From positions 4,836,001 to 4,900,000 of the forward strand of contig NZ_JAANOU010000001.1 of the NCBI RefSeq assembly GCF_011758765.1: DNA of 64,000 nucleotides, written 5' to 3'. Each line of letters begins with the position of its first letter. The stretch's first letter is position 1. The notes under the pieces are model-generated. The model had not been told where the DNA came from. It worked only from the letters and a program-made list of their open reading frames with translations, and made no database searches. Positions 7,988 through 16,306 of the stretch are shown here, piece after piece. The position numbers were made by a program, and so were the translations under genes. Source of the stretch: Amycolatopsis viridis (GTDB lineage Bacteria; Actinomycetota; Actinomycetes; Mycobacteriales; Pseudonocardiaceae).

Positions 7988-9075
7988 GGCCGGAATCCGA
8001 AATGGACCGTCTGCGTACCGAGCACGTAGAGATCGTCCCGCTTGCCCAGGTAATGCGGGCCGGCGCGGTCCAACAGACGACGCAGGGTGTCCCGATCTTC
8101 CTGTGTCACGAGTTCGTCGCCGCCCGAACCGAGCCCTTCGATGTGTTCGAGCACGTACTCCCGGACATTCTCGTCCGGCGGCGCCGGCCGGTCGATGAGG
8201 TGGCTGAACGAGCCGACACGTTCCAGCCCCGCCTTGGCCAGGGCGATGTTCCAGCCATACGGCATTCCGACCGCACCCGGCATGCCGGCACGCATTTGCC
8301 CGAACCAGCGATCATGAGCCGCCAACAGGCGACGCTCGAGCCCCGGTTCTCCGATCCCGAGATCCCAGGGCAGGCAGTAGGTGGGTGGGCTGCCCTCGGC
8401 GAGGGCGAGCATGCCACCCGGTTTGAGCCCGGTGACGAGGCCGGACACCCCGGCTTGTTGATCAGGGAGGTGATGCACCATAGCGGCGGCCCAGACCAGA
8501 TCCGCGGCCGGGACGAGCTGACCGAGGCCGGTGGACGCGACATCCGCGTGCACGCGCTCGATCCGAACCTGCCCGGTGAGCGCGGCAGCGGAGACAGCGT
8601 CGACCCCGGGGTGAGCACGCCCGACAGTCGCCGCCACGGCGGCGCCGTCAAGCTCTGCTCGTGCTTGCTCGGTCTCAGCTCGTTCCCGGCCGGCTACGTC
8701 CGGAACAGTCCTGGCCCGACCGTCTGGGGATGTCCCTGGCGAGTTGTTCGACGACGTCGACAAATCCAGATTCGCTCGGACACGTTCGACGGCCGCCTCG
8801 GCGACGGTCTCGGCGACGTCGAGCAAAGCGGGTACTGCGTCGACAAGAACGAGCGTTCCGCCACCGCGGCGGGTGAGCTCGGCGGCGAACGCCGCACTCA
8901 TCCCGCCGGCTCCGCTGCCGGCATCGACGACGACCGGCTGATCACCGAGCTGCCCGATCAGGCGGGCGGCGACCTCCGCGTACACCGGTGCATGGAGGTC
9001 ATCGGCACGGCGTAAGGCCGGAATTCGCTCGGCCCAATCGATGTCGTCGTGCGTGTGTGCGCCCATACCGGCCAT
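7984..9075 (-). CDS. Class I SAM-dependent methyltransferase
   Basis: The 363-residue protein has SAM motif I at about 47-58 (VVVDAGSGAGGM), an acidic strand end (VLVDAVP) and a later motif DLVWAAAMVHHLPDQQAG followed by GLKPGGMLALAEG, typical of small-molecule methyltransferases. An unusual polar insert of roughly 60 residues (about 105-165, Ser/Ala/Arg-rich) separates motif I from the second acidic motif. The substrate is unknown. The stop overlaps the start of the small zinc-ribbon gene, suggesting a two-gene operon. There is no signal peptide. Confidence 0.8.
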   Translation of the reverse strand: MAGMGAHTHDDIDWAERIPALRRADDLHAPVYAEVAARLIGQLGDQPVVVDAGSGAGGMSAAFAAELTRRGGGTLVLVDAVPALLDVAETVAEAAVERVRANLDLSTSSNNSPGTSPDGRARTVPDVAGRERAETEQARAELDGAAVAATVGRAHPGVDAVSAAALTGQVRIERVHADVASTGLGQLVPAADLVWAAAMVHHLPDQQAGVSGLVTGLKPGGMLALAEGSPPTYCLPWDLGIGEPGLERRLLAAHDRWFGQMRAGMPGAVGMPYGWNIALAKAGLERVGSFSHLIDRPAPPDENVREYVLEHIEGLGSGGDELVTQEDRDTLRRLLDRAGPHYLGKRDDLYVLGTQTVHFGFRP

Positions 9076-9524
9076 TCAACACCTACCGCGGGTACCTCGC
9101 CGTGACTCCCGCGCAGTCGGTCCCGCCGCCGAAAACGAGAGCTCCCATGCCGGATGGCTTCGCGGAGCTGGCCTCGCGTTCCCTGCCGGAGAGTTGCGCC
9201 CGGCCTCAGGTGGACGCGTGGCCCGCGGCGGGCGGCGGGCAGCGGGCAGCGGGCAGCGGGCAGCGGGCAGCGGGCAGCGGGCAGCGGGCAGCGGGCAGCG
9301 GGCGAGTTTGCCACGACGTCGTGCGCGCGCCGCGAACTCCATCGCGCGACCGGGTGAACATGATCGGGCGAAAAGCAGCGCGACCAGCGCCGCACCCACA
9401 TGACTCACAGCGGTTGCCGACGGCATCGCCTCCCCTGTCCCGACCGAGACCGAAGACCGGAACGGCCGAGCCCAGCAGCATGCGGAGGTAACAGAATCTC
9501 CGCATACTGCCGGGCCAGGAATCG
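9076..9524. other. Intergenic region containing a heptamer repeat
   Basis: No gene is supported between the methyltransferase start and the small gene downstream of whiB7. The open frames here owe their length to the tandem repeat. The promoter of the methyltransferase should lie near 9080-9130, but no clear hexamers are visible. Confidence 0.5.
9240..9302. repeat. Nine perfect copies of a 7-bp tandem repeat
   Basis: CAGCGGG is repeated nine times without a mismatch across 63 bp. The perfect array suggests recent slippage and possible length variation between strains. Because seven is not divisible by three, all reading frames show the same seven-residue periodic pattern, which explains the long spurious frames. 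Confidence 0.95.
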
Positions 9525-9779
9525 CTAGGCGCGGTACCGTCCTGCGCGCCGGGAGGCCCAGCGGGCTACTCGGTCCCAGCGGCGTGCAGCGCGTGGGTTG
9601 CTGCGCATCGGCCGCCGGCGGACGTCGTCGTGCAGGTCCTGTATTCGTGCTCTCGCCAATTCTTCGTTGAGCAACATTCGGGTCATCTCCTTGGTCATGC
9701 GTGCGACCCCGGCGCGGGGGCGGGGCGTGCTCGGATGCTTCGTCCAGCTCGTGAGGACGATTGGGGCTTCAGTACTCAT
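9525..9779 (-). CDS. Small basic protein translationally coupled to whiB7
   Basis: The 84-residue frame starts at ATG 9779, overlapping the whiB7 TGA (ATGA at 9776-9779). The N-terminal 25 residues are poorly structured. The remainder (MTKEMTRMLLNEELARARIQDLHDDVRRR onward) forms an amphipathic helix and an Arg-rich tail ending RRAGRYRA. An alternative start is the internal MTKEM. Small helical Arg-rich proteins of this LLNEELARAR type are common in actinobacteria and have no assigned function. The overlap suggests co-expression with WhiB7 under antibiotic stress. Confidence 0.65.
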   Translation of the reverse strand: MSTEAPIVLTSWTKHPSTPRPRAGVARMTKEMTRMLLNEELARARIQDLHDDVRRRPMRSNPRAARRWDRVARWASRRAGRYRA

Positions 9780-10177
9780 GCGGCTGCGCTCTGCTGGTCA
9801 GTGCGGTTGACGCGCTCGACGCGCTTCCCCGCAACGGGCGTTTCCACCGGGTTCTTACGAGGACGACCCCGCGGCCGCTTACGGGCGACCACGACACCGC
9901 GCTCGAAGATCTCGCCTCCCCAAACCCCCCAGGGCTCCCGCCGGGCGAGCGCACCGGACAGGCACGCATTCCGGATCGGGCAGTCGGCGCACCGGCTTTT
10001 GGCCAGCTCCAGATCCGCCGGTGACTCCGCGAACCACAGGTCGGCGTCACCCGACCGGCAGGGCAGGTCCGCATCAGGTGAGGCCACGGCGTCGAAAAGC
10101 TCACCGATCCCGGATCCCGGAAGGGTGAGTTCGTCGGTTAACGCCTTCTCTGACGCGAAGGCGATTGCCGATGACAT
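9776..10177 (-). CDS. whiB7: Redox-sensing transcription factor WhiB7 with AT-hook
   Basis: The 133-residue protein has the four iron-sulfur cysteines at about 40, 63, 66 and 72 (PCRSG, then CADCPIRNAC), the GVWGG turn near 84-88 and the C-terminal AT-hook RGRPRK near 103-108 that distinguishes WhiB7 (WblC) from other Wbl proteins. WhiB7 binds the primary sigma factor and activates intrinsic antibiotic-resistance genes from promoters with an AT-rich element near the -35. The ATG at 10177 is preceded by AAAGGAG at good spacing. An intrinsic terminator, a leader ORF and a WhiB7-like promoter lie upstream. The gene order with uvrD2 and the ABC1 kinase matches M. tuberculosis. Confidence 0.95.
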   Translation of the reverse strand: MSSAIAFASEKALTDELTLPGSGIGELFDAVASPDADLPCRSGDADLWFAESPADLELAKSRCADCPIRNACLSGALARREPWGVWGGEIFERGVVVARKRPRGRPRKNPVETPVAGKRVERVNRTDQQSAAA

Positions 10178-10216
10178 CCCGTTCTCCTTTGTGTAGTAAC
10201 GGTTTTGAGTTGGTAC

Positions 10217-10264
10217 AAAAACACGAGGGCCGCGGATCCGATACTCGGTTCCGCGGCCCTCGTG
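10217..10264 (-). terminator. Intrinsic terminator in the whiB7 leader (attenuator)
   Basis: On the minus strand CACGAGGGCCGCGGA (10264-10250) pairs perfectly with TCCGCGGCCCTCGTG (10236-10222), and CCGA/TCGG pair inside the loop. Five T residues follow (10221-10217). It ends 39 bases before the whiB7 ATG, so it would abort transcription unless read-through occurs. Attenuation of whiB7/wblC by a leader terminator is known in mycobacteria and Streptomyces. Confidence 0.85.
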
Positions 10265-10286
10265 AGCCTGTCTCCCTGACGGGGGG

Positions 10287-10523
10287 TCAGAGTCTGAGCT
10301 CCGGCGGAGCCAGCGGAACGTGGAGTCGGTTCTGCTTGTTGGTCGGGACGTACGCCGGCTTGACGGCGGACACACCAGTCCCGTCGAAACGGTCACGCAG
10401 CCGGGCGAGAACCGGCACTTCGACGCCGGCCTTGCCAGCGCCCCAGCCGTTCCCGCACGCCATCACCGAGCGGGCAAAGGGCAGAGCGGCGCCAGGGTTC
10501 GTGACCGTGGTAGAGATCTTCAC
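10287..10523 (-). CDS. 78-residue leader ORF upstream of whiB7
   Basis: GTG at 10523 is preceded by a perfect AGGAGG with 9-nt spacing, so it is very likely translated. The product (MKISTTVTNPGAALPFARSV at the start, LAPPELRL at the end) has no recognised domain, signal peptide or membrane helix. The stop lies 22 bases before the attenuator stem and the whole ORF lies between a WhiB7-type promoter and whiB7. It is therefore the natural candidate for the translation-sensing leader ORF. It is longer than a typical leader peptide, so an independent function is possible. Confidence 0.65.
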   Translation of the reverse strand: MKISTTVTNPGAALPFARSVMACGNGWGAGKAGVEVPVLARLRDRFDGTGVSAVKPAYVPTNKQNRLHVPLAPPELRL

Positions 10524-10606
10524 GTCCCAGCACCTCCTCTCGTCCTTCGCTCATCGCCGGCGGGCAACGGGCGGTCGCTTCGCGGGCACTCCTCACCCGC
10601 TCATGC

Positions 10607-10644
10607 AGGCTATTGCCCCTGCCCGATCTGGGGCAACTGATTTT
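10607..10644 (-). promoter_or_regulatory. WhiB7-type promoter for the whiB7 leader transcript
   Basis: On the minus strand an AAAAT element (10644-10640) lies exactly 3 bp upstream of the -35 TTGCCC (10636-10631). An 18-bp spacer leads to the -10 TAGCCT (10612-10607). This matches the known WhiB7-SigA promoter layout, in which the AT-hook contacts an AT-rich patch 3 bp upstream of the -35. The predicted leader is about 420 nt long. Confidence 0.65.
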
Positions 10645-10719
10645 CCGCAGAACTTTCCCCAGCGACGAAGATCGTCGTTGAGCAGCGGTTCTGCCGCACG
10701 AAGCAGCCCTTGGACGCGG

Positions 10720-10896
10720 TCAACCGTGCGCCCGCCGCGATCCCGAGTAGGCAAAACCGCCCGCGGCCCCGGCGACCCACCAAGCAAGCAGCCTGTGTCG
10801 GTGAGCACATCCCAGCAAGGTGGCCCCGCACACCACCCCAACCGTGCCGCGCAGCACTCGCCGGGTGGCGACGAGCGTACCCACTGCCCGGAACAC
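10720..10896 (-). CDS. Possible 58-residue small membrane protein
   Basis: A short GTG-started frame lies between uvrD2 and the whiB7 promoter. It contains a hydrophobic stretch (GTVGVVCGATLLGC, then LLAWWVAGAAGGFAY) that could form one or two membrane segments. No clear ribosome-binding site is visible and no homologue is recognised. The rest of the 10524-10951 interval holds the whiB7 promoter and nothing else that can be supported. Confidence 0.3.
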   Translation of the reverse strand: MFRAVGTLVATRRVLRGTVGVVCGATLLGCAHRHRLLAWWVAGAAGGFAYSGSRRAHG

Positions 10897-10951
10897 GTCT
10901 CGCGCCCCATCGCGAACTGTGCGCTTACCCCACTCCGCACCCCGGGAAGGG

Positions 10952-13030
10952 TCAGGAGCGCTGCCGGCGAAGCAGGGACAGCACCTCGTCGCCGAAGCGT
11001 TGGACCTTGGTGGGGCCGATGCCGGAGATCGAAACCAATCCGCGTGGGTCGTCGGGGCGTTGTTCGGCGATCGCGACCAGCGTGGCGTCCGTGAAGACGA
11101 CGAACGGGGGCACCTTCAGCTCCCGCGCCCGCTCCGCCCGCCACTCCTTCAACCGGTCGAGCAGGCCCTCGTCCAGGTCGGACGGGCACCGCGCGCAGCG
11201 GCCGAGCTTGACCTCCAGCGTGTTCGCCAGCTGCTCACCGCACATTCGGCAGCTCGGCTTCGTCCGGGTGGCCGGTTGCCTACGCAGCACCCGTGCGGCG
11301 GGGTGTTCGTCGGGCACCAGCCCGTACAGGAACCGGCTGCGCCGCCGGTGCCGGCGCCCGCCCGGGTGCCGCGACAACGACCACGACAACCACAGGTGCT
11401 CCCGCGCCCGTGTCACCCCGACGTAGAACAGCCGCCGCTCCTCCTCGATCGCCGCTTCGTCGCCGTCCGCGCGCTGGATCGGCACCGTGCCCTCGGCCAG
11501 CCCGACCAGGAACACCGCATCCCACTCCAGGCCCTTCGCCGCGTGCAGCGACGCGAGCGTGACCCCCTCGACGGTCGGCGGGTGCTGCGCCGCCGCGCGC
11601 TGCTCCAGCTCCGCCACGTAGCGGCCCAGCGACACGTCCTCGGCGGTGGACACCAGCTCCTCCGCCAGTTCGACCAGCGCGAGCAGCGCGTCCCACCGCT
11701 CCTTCGCCGCGCCGCCCGCCGGCGGCTGCTCGGTGAGCCCGACCCGCGCCAGCACCGCACGCACCGCCGGCACCAGCTCCCCCGGCGGCGGGTCGCCCGC
11801 GGCCGTGCGCAACGCGACCATCGCCTGCCGGACCTCGCGGCGCTCGAAGAACCGCTCCCCGCCCCGGACCAGGTACGGGATCCGCAGGTCCGTCAGCGCC
11901 TGCTCGTAGACCTCCGACTGCGCGTTCACCCGGTACAGGATCGCGATCTCGCTCGCCGGCACCCCCGAGTCGAGCAGCTGCCGGACCCGACCGGCGACCG
12001 CACCGGCCTCCGTCGGCTCATCGTCGAACTCCGCGAACCGCGGCTCCGGACCGTCCGGCCGTTGCCCGATCAGCTTCAGCCGGGAGCCCGCCGGGCGGCC
12101 GCGCGCGGCACCGATCACCTTGTTGGCGAGTGCGACGACCTGCGGTGTGGACCGGTAGTCCCGCTCCAGGCGGACCACCGTCGCCTCCGGGAACCGGCGG
12201 GTGAAGTCGAGCAGCGGCCGTGGCGAGGCGCCGCCGAAGGAGTAGATGGTCTGGTTCGCGTCGCCGACGACCGTGATGTCGTCACGGCCGCCGAGCCACG
12301 CGTCGAGCAGCCGCTGCTGCAGCGGCGTGACGTCCTGGTACTCGTCCACGACGAAGCACCGGTACCGGTCGCGGAACTCGCGCGCGACGTCGGCGTTCTC
12401 CTCCAGCGCGGCCGTGGTGTGCAGCAGGAGGTCGTCGAAGTCGAGCATGCGGGCCGCGTTCTTGACCTCTTCGTACTTGCGGTAGACCTCGGCGACCTGC
12501 GCGGCCTGCAGGGGGGTGTCCCGCTGCAGGCGGGCGGCCTGCGCGGGGTAGTCGTCCGGGCCGATCAGCGACGCCTTCGCCCACTCGATCTCGTTCGCGA
12601 GGTCCCGCAGGACCTCGGTGTCGCTGCTGATCCGCGAGCGCTGCGCCGCCTGCGCGACCAGCCGCAGCTTGCCGTCGAGCAGGTCCCACATCCGGTCGCC
12701 CACCACCCGCGGCCAGAAGTACCGCAGTTGGCGCCGGGCGGCCGCGTGGAACGTCAGGGCCTGCGCGCCGTCGACCCCCAGCGCGCGCAGCCGGGTCCGC
12801 ATCTCCCCCGCCGCGCGCGCGGTGAAGGTGACCGCGAGCACCTGACTCGCGGCGACGTGCCCGGCCGCGATCAGGTGCGCGATGCGGTGGGTGATGGTGC
12901 GGGTCTTGCCGGTGCCGGCGCCGGCCAGGACGCAGACCGGTCCGCGGGGGGCTGCGGCGGCGGCACGCTGCTCGGGGTCCAGCCCGTCCAACAGGCCCGT
13001 CGGGGACTTGGTCACGCGTGCGCTACCCAC
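10952..13030 (-). CDS. uvrD2: DNA helicase UvrD2 (superfamily I with tetracysteine-HRDC tail)
   Basis: The 692-residue helicase has Walker A ([11 protein letters not shown], about 35-45), the [15 protein letters not shown] motif, [19 protein letters not shown] (motif II) and later helicase motifs up to [14 protein letters not shown] tetracysteine module (CRMC and CARC, about 590-615) leads to a C-terminal HRDC domain (about 625-690). This combination defines actinobacterial UvrD2, a 3'-5' DNA unwinding motor essential in M. tuberculosis (Rv3198c). GTG at 13030 or GTG at 13015 could be the start. Its neighbour downstream in the same orientation is whiB7, as in mycobacteria. Confidence 0.95.
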   Translation of the reverse strand: MGSARVTKSPTGLLDGLDPEQRAAAAAPRGPVCVLAGAGTGKTRTITHRIAHLIAAGHVAASQVLAVTFTARAAGEMRTRLRALGVDGAQALTFHAAARRQLRYFWPRVVGDRMWDLLDGKLRLVAQAAQRSRISSDTEVLRDLANEIEWAKASLIGPDDYPAQAARLQRDTPLQAAQVAEVYRKYEEVKNAARMLDFDDLLLHTTAALEENADVAREFRDRYRCFVVDEYQDVTPLQQRLLDAWLGGRDDITVVGDANQTIYSFGGASPRPLLDFTRRFPEATVVRLERDYRSTPQVVALANKVIGAARGRPAGSRLKLIGQRPDGPEPRFAEFDDEPTEAGAVAGRVRQLLDSGVPASEIAILYRVNAQSEVYEQALTDLRIPYLVRGGERFFERREVRQAMVALRTAAGDPPPGELVPAVRAVLARVGLTEQPPAGGAAKERWDALLALVELAEELVSTAEDVSLGRYVAELEQRAAAQHPPTVEGVTLASLHAAKGLEWDAVFLVGLAEGTVPIQRADGDEAAIEEERRLFYVGVTRAREHLWLSWSLSRHPGGRRHRRRSRFLYGLVPDEHPAARVLRRQPATRTKPSCRMCGEQLANTLEVKLGRCARCPSDLDEGLLDRLKEWRAERARELKVPPFVVFTDATLVAIAEQRPDDPRGLVSISGIGPTKVQRFGDEVLSLLRRQRS

Positions 13031-13082
13031 CCCGGCATCCTCGCAGAGGGGACCGACAGGATCGCGCCGCCCCGCCCAGCCG

Positions 13083-13088
13083 TATCCT
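13083..13088 (+). promoter_or_regulatory. -10 hexamer of a probably leaderless mRNA
   Basis: TATCCT ends seven bases before the ATG at 13096, with no Shine-Dalgarno sequence between them. This spacing places transcription initiation at the ATG. It supports the 13096 start over in-frame upstream codons. Confidence 0.55.
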
Positions 13089-13095
13089 GCTTCAT

Positions 13096-13827
13096 ATGGC
13101 GGGAAAGCAGGACAAAGAGGCTGCCAAGCAGGCCAAGGCGGAACGGCGCGCCGAGAGCAAGGCCAAGCGTGGCCAGATCTGGGAAGCGTTCAAGATGCAG
13201 CGCCGGGAGGACAAGGCGCTGATCCCCTGGTTGCTCGGCGCGTTCCTGGTCGTGGTGGCCGTGTTCGTCGTGGTCGGGCTGCTCCTGGACATGCTGTGGG
13301 TCCTGCTGCCGCTGGGCATCGTCCTCGGCGTGATCGCCGCGATGATCATCTTCGGCCGCCGGGTCCAGCGCACCGTCTTCGGGAAGGCCGAGGGCCAGCC
13401 CGGAGCCGCCGGCTGGGCACTGGACAACCTGCGCGGCCGCTGGAAGGTCACGCAGACGGTCGCCGCCACCACCCAGCTCGACGCCGTGCACCGCGTGCTC
13501 GGCGGGCCGGGCGTGGTGCTCGTCGGCGAGGGCGCCCCGCACCGCGTGCGGAACCTGCTCGCGCAGGAGAAGAAGCGCGTGGCCCGGCTCGTCGGCGACA
13601 CCCCGATCTACGAGGTCGTGGTCGGCAACGACGAGGGCCAGGTCCCGCTGCGGCGCCTGTCCGCGCACATGATGAAGCTGCCGCGCAACCTGCGTCCCCC
13701 CCAGGTGGACGCGCTGGAGGCCAAGCTCGCCGCGCTCGGCAACCGCGGTGGCGCGGCGATGCCGAAGGGCCCGATCCCGCAGGGCGCGAAGATGCGCAGC
13801 GTGCAGCGTGTCATCAAGCGCCGCTGA
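13096..13827 (+). CDS. DUF4191 membrane protein (Rv2219-type)
   Basis: The 243-residue protein has a highly charged Lys/Ala/Glu N-terminus (about 1-38), two membrane helices (about 39-62 and 64-85) and a cytoplasmic Arg/Lys-rich domain containing [21 protein letters not shown]. It matches the DUF4191 family found next to lipoyl-synthesis or glutamine-synthetase genes in actinobacteria. The function is unknown. The gene order DUF4191-RDD-glnA1 is that of Rv2219-Rv2219A-Rv2220. Confidence 0.8.
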   Translation: MAGKQDKEAAKQAKAERRAESKAKRGQIWEAFKMQRREDKALIPWLLGAFLVVVAVFVVVGLLLDMLWVLLPLGIVLGVIAAMIIFGRRVQRTVFGKAEGQPGAAGWALDNLRGRWKVTQTVAATTQLDAVHRVLGGPGVVLVGEGAPHRVRNLLAQEKKRVARLVGDTPIYEVVVGNDEGQVPLRRLSAHMMKLPRNLRPPQVDALEAKLAALGNRGGAAMPKGPIPQGAKMRSVQRVIKRR

Positions 13828-13843
13828 CCGCCAACCCACGAGG

Positions 13844-13871
13844 AAGGCCCCGGCCCGCCGGCCGGGGCCTT
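13844..13871. terminator. Bidirectional terminator between DUF4191 and RDD genes
   Basis: AAGGCCCCGGC (13844-13854) pairs perfectly with GCCGGGGCCTT (13861-13871) around a six-base loop. It lies between two convergent stop codons, so it probably serves both genes. Confidence 0.75.
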
Positions 13872-13878
13872 CGTCGTG

Positions 13879-14358
13879 TCAGCGCATCCGGACGACCACG
13901 GTTCCGGTGAGCCGGTCGAGCCAGCTGCGGCCGTCGGCGTTGCGGATCGCGGCGGGGATGATCACGAAGGTGAGGGCCGCGCGGACGATCGCCCGGGGCA
14001 CGCCGACCATCTGCGCGCCGTCCAGCCGGGCGACGCGGATCCCGGTCGCGAACATGCCCGGGGTGAAGCCGAAGAACGACGCCGGCACGACCGTGACGAC
14101 CGCCCACACCCCGATCGACCACAGGTTGTAGGACTGCATCGTGGCCGTGTCCTGCAGGTCGGGCCGGATGAACAGCGACGTCAGCAGGGACGCGACGACC
14201 AGGTCGATCACCAGCCCGAGCAGGCGGGAACCGCCGCCGGCGACCGAACCGATCCCCTGCTCGGGGAGCCCGAGCCGTTCCCCGCGCCAGCGCGGGGGGT
14301 CCCCGGCGTCCGCGCCCGGCCGGGGTCCGGACAGCCACTCACCGGTCCATCTCGCCAC
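13879..14358 (-). CDS. RDD-family membrane protein
   Basis: The 159-residue protein starts at GTG 14358 (VARWTGEWLSGPRPG). The RDD core begins with GGGSRLLGLVIDLVVASLLTSLF and has about three membrane helices. It includes the typical TPGMFATGIRVARLDGAQ and VPRAIVRAALTFVIIPA segments. RDD proteins are small membrane proteins, some linked to ion exchange, but here no substrate can be named. Longer upstream starts would run into the glnA1 promoter and GlnR box, so GTG 14358 is preferred. The gene is divergent from glnA1, as in mycobacteria. Confidence 0.8.
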   Translation of the reverse strand: MARWTGEWLSGPRPGADAGDPPRWRGERLGLPEQGIGSVAGGGSRLLGLVIDLVVASLLTSLFIRPDLQDTATMQSYNLWSIGVWAVVTVVPASFFGFTPGMFATGIRVARLDGAQMVGVPRAIVRAALTFVIIPAAIRNADGRSWLDRLTGTVVVRMR

Positions 14359-14414
14359 TCGACCAGGGTAGGCCGGTGGCGTGCGCCACTGCCGCCCGGT
14401 CCGCCGGGTCACCG

Positions 14415-14452
14415 TTAACATCCGCGAAACATACGGGTGACGGTCGGGCAAC
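14415..14452 (+). promoter_or_regulatory. GlnR box upstream of glnA1
   Basis: Four sites with exact six-base spacing are visible: TTAAC-N6-GAAAC-N6-GTGAC-N6-GCAAC. This matches the a1-b1-a2-b2 GlnR operator of actinobacterial nitrogen genes (gTnAc/GaAAc repeats). It overlaps the likely -35 region of glnA1, so GlnR control of glnA1 by nitrogen supply is expected. Confidence 0.75.
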
Positions 14453-14468
14453 ACCGTTCTCCTAGCGT
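14438..14468 (+). promoter_or_regulatory. Candidate glnA1 promoter
   Basis: TGACGG (14438-14443) and TAGCGT (14463-14468) are separated by 19 bp. The -35 part lies inside the GlnR box. The predicted transcript starts near 14475, leaving a leader of about 45 nt before the GTG at 14520. Confidence 0.4.
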
Positions 14469-14519
14469 GAGCCGAAGAGAGTACTGCCCCCGGCAATGCG
14501 TATGAAGGAGTTACAGAGG

Positions 14520-15944
14520 GTGACCACTACTCCAGACGATATCCAGCGTCTCATCGCCGATGAGAACGTGCAGTTCGTAGACGTCAGGTTCTGTGATCTG
14601 CCGGGTGTGATGCAGCACTTCACCGTCCCCGCGAAGGCTTTCGACGCCGACGCGTTCGAAGAGGGCCTGGCCTTCGACGGTTCCTCGGTGCGCGGCTTCC
14701 AGTCGATCCACGAGTCCGACATGCTGCTGCTGCCCGACCCGGAGACGGCGCGGATCGACCCGTTCCGCAAGGAGAAGACCCTCTCCCTCAACTTCTTCGT
14801 GCACGACCCGTTCACCCGGGAGGCGTACAGCCGGGACCCGCGCAACATCGCGCGCAAGGCCGAGCAGTACATCGCCGAGTCGGGCGTGGCGGACACCGTG
14901 TACTTCGGCCCGGAGGCCGAGTTCTACGTCTTCGACTCCATTCGCTTCTCGTCCTCGGAGAACGCCTCGTTCCACGAGATCGACTCCGTCGAGGGCTGGT
15001 GGAACACCGGCCGCGAGGAAGAGGGCGGCAACCGCGGGTACAAGACCCCCTTCAAGGGTGGCTACTTCCCGGTCCCGCCGGTCGACCACTTCGCCGACCT
15101 GCGTGACGAGATCAGCCAGCGGCTGATCAACTCCGGTTTCGAGCTGGAGCGCGCGCACCACGAGGTGGGCACCGCGGGCCAGGCCGAGATCAACTACCGG
15201 TTCAACACCCTGCTGCACGCCGCCGACGACCTGCAGCTGTTCAAGTACATCGTGAAGAACACCGCGTGGAACGCCGGCAAGACCGCGACCTTCATGCCGA
15301 AGCCGCTGTTCGGTGATAACGGTTCGGGCATGCACTGCCACCAGTCGCTGTGGAAGGACGGCCAGCCGCTGTTCTACGACGAGTCCGGTTACGCCGGCCT
15401 GTCGGACATGGCCCGCCACTACATCGGCGGCATCCTGGCCCACGCCCCGTCGCTGCTGGCGTTCACCAACCCGACGGTGAACTCCTACCACCGTCTGGTG
15501 CCGGGCTACGAGGCGCCGGTGAGCCTGGTGTACTCGCAGCGCAACCGCTCGGCCTGCGTCCGGATCCCGATCACCGGTTCCAACGCCAAGGCCAAGCGCA
15601 TCGAGTTCCGGTGCCCGGACTCGTCCGGCAACCCGTACCTCGCGTTCGCCGCGATGATGATGGCCGGCCTGGACGGCATCAAGAACAAGATCGAGCCGCC
15701 GGAGCCGATCGACAAGGACCTCTACGAGCTGCCGCCGGAGGAGGCCAAGGACGTCAAGCAGGTCCCGGCCAGCCTCGACGAGGTGCTGAACAACCTGGAG
15801 GCCGACCACGACTTCCTGACCGAGGGCGGCGTGTTCACTCCGGACCTGATCGAGACGTGGATCTCGCTCAAGCGGGAGACCGAGATCGACCCGCTGCGGC
15901 TGCGCCCGCACCCGTACGAGTTCGCGCTGTACTACGACGTGTGA
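14520..15944 (+). CDS. glnA: Type I glutamine synthetase GlnA1
   Basis: The 474-residue enzyme makes glutamine from glutamate, ammonia and ATP. The beta-grasp region is followed by the catalytic core, including [46 protein letters not shown]-type active-site residues and NRSACVRIP. The adenylylation tyrosine lies in [10 protein letters not shown] near residue 402, so GlnE control is expected, placing it in the GSI-beta class. GTG at 14520 is chosen because AAGGAG lies 11 bases upstream. The more upstream ATG at 14496 has no ribosome-binding site and would place the RBS inside the coding region. The length matches GlnA of Streptomyces and mycobacteria. Confidence 0.95.
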   Translation: MTTTPDDIQRLIADENVQFVDVRFCDLPGVMQHFTVPAKAFDADAFEEGLAFDGSSVRGFQSIHESDMLLLPDPETARIDPFRKEKTLSLNFFVHDPFTREAYSRDPRNIARKAEQYIAESGVADTVYFGPEAEFYVFDSIRFSSSENASFHEIDSVEGWWNTGREEEGGNRGYKTPFKGGYFPVPPVDHFADLRDEISQRLINSGFELERAHHEVGTAGQAEINYRFNTLLHAADDLQLFKYIVKNTAWNAGKTATFMPKPLFGDNGSGMHCHQSLWKDGQPLFYDESGYAGLSDMARHYIGGILAHAPSLLAFTNPTVNSYHRLVPGYEAPVSLVYSQRNRSACVRIPITGSNAKAKRIEFRCPDSSGNPYLAFAAMMMAGLDGIKNKIEPPEPIDKDLYELPPEEAKDVKQVPASLDEVLNNLEADHDFLTEGGVFTPDLIETWISLKRETEIDPLRLRPHPYEFALYYDV

Positions 15945-15954
15945 TCCGCCTGGC

Positions 15955-15994
15955 GGAGGGGCGCTGACGGCGGGAACGCCGTCAGCGCCCCTCC
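15955..15994 (+). terminator. glnA1 terminator hairpin
   Basis: A perfect 17-bp stem (15955-15971 with 15978-15994) closes a six-base loop, starting 10 bases after the stop codon. There is no T-tract, the common actinobacterial style. Confidence 0.8.
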
Positions 15995-15996
15995 GC

Positions 15997-16194
15997 GGGC
16001 GTCCAGTCCACCTGGCCCGCCGGCACCGCGCCGGCGGGCCATGGTGCGTTCGGACCCGAGCACGCGCACGGGCCACCCCGCGCCCACTGGCACGATCTCG
16101 CCGACGGCCTCGGAACCAGCCACATACCCGCGACCCGGACCAGGACTTCGCCCTGGCCGGGAACAGGCACGGGTGCGTCGGTGATCAGACGCAT
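15997..16194 (-). pseudogene. Frameshifted remnant of a zinc-type alcohol dehydrogenase (MDR family)
   Basis: One minus-strand frame reads MRLITDAPVPVPGQGEVLVRVAGMWL, the typical MDR N-terminus in which VPGPGEVLVRV contacts follow the start. The neighbouring frame continues with AGSEAVGEIVPVGAGWPVRVLG, matching the PGSEAVGEVVAVGAGV-type segment that follows in intact enzymes. Roughly 20-30 residues of catalytic-zinc region between them are missing, and nothing of the remaining 250 residues is present. This is therefore a deleted and frameshifted gene fragment. The rest of 15995-16355 holds no gene. Confidence 0.55.
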
Positions 16195-16306
16195 GTGCCG
16201 CGGACCGTGACCAGAGGTCCGCTGCAGGGCGCATGGTCGCGGGGATGCTCATGGCGGTCTACTTCCGTTGCGGAAGAAACCGCCTGCCCCCGGATCGTCC
16301 GCGGCC

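Noticed and set aside
9041-9491. Frames with QRAAGSG repeats
   Set aside because: They translate the CAGCGGG tandem array in whichever frame is open. No gene context or start signal supports them.
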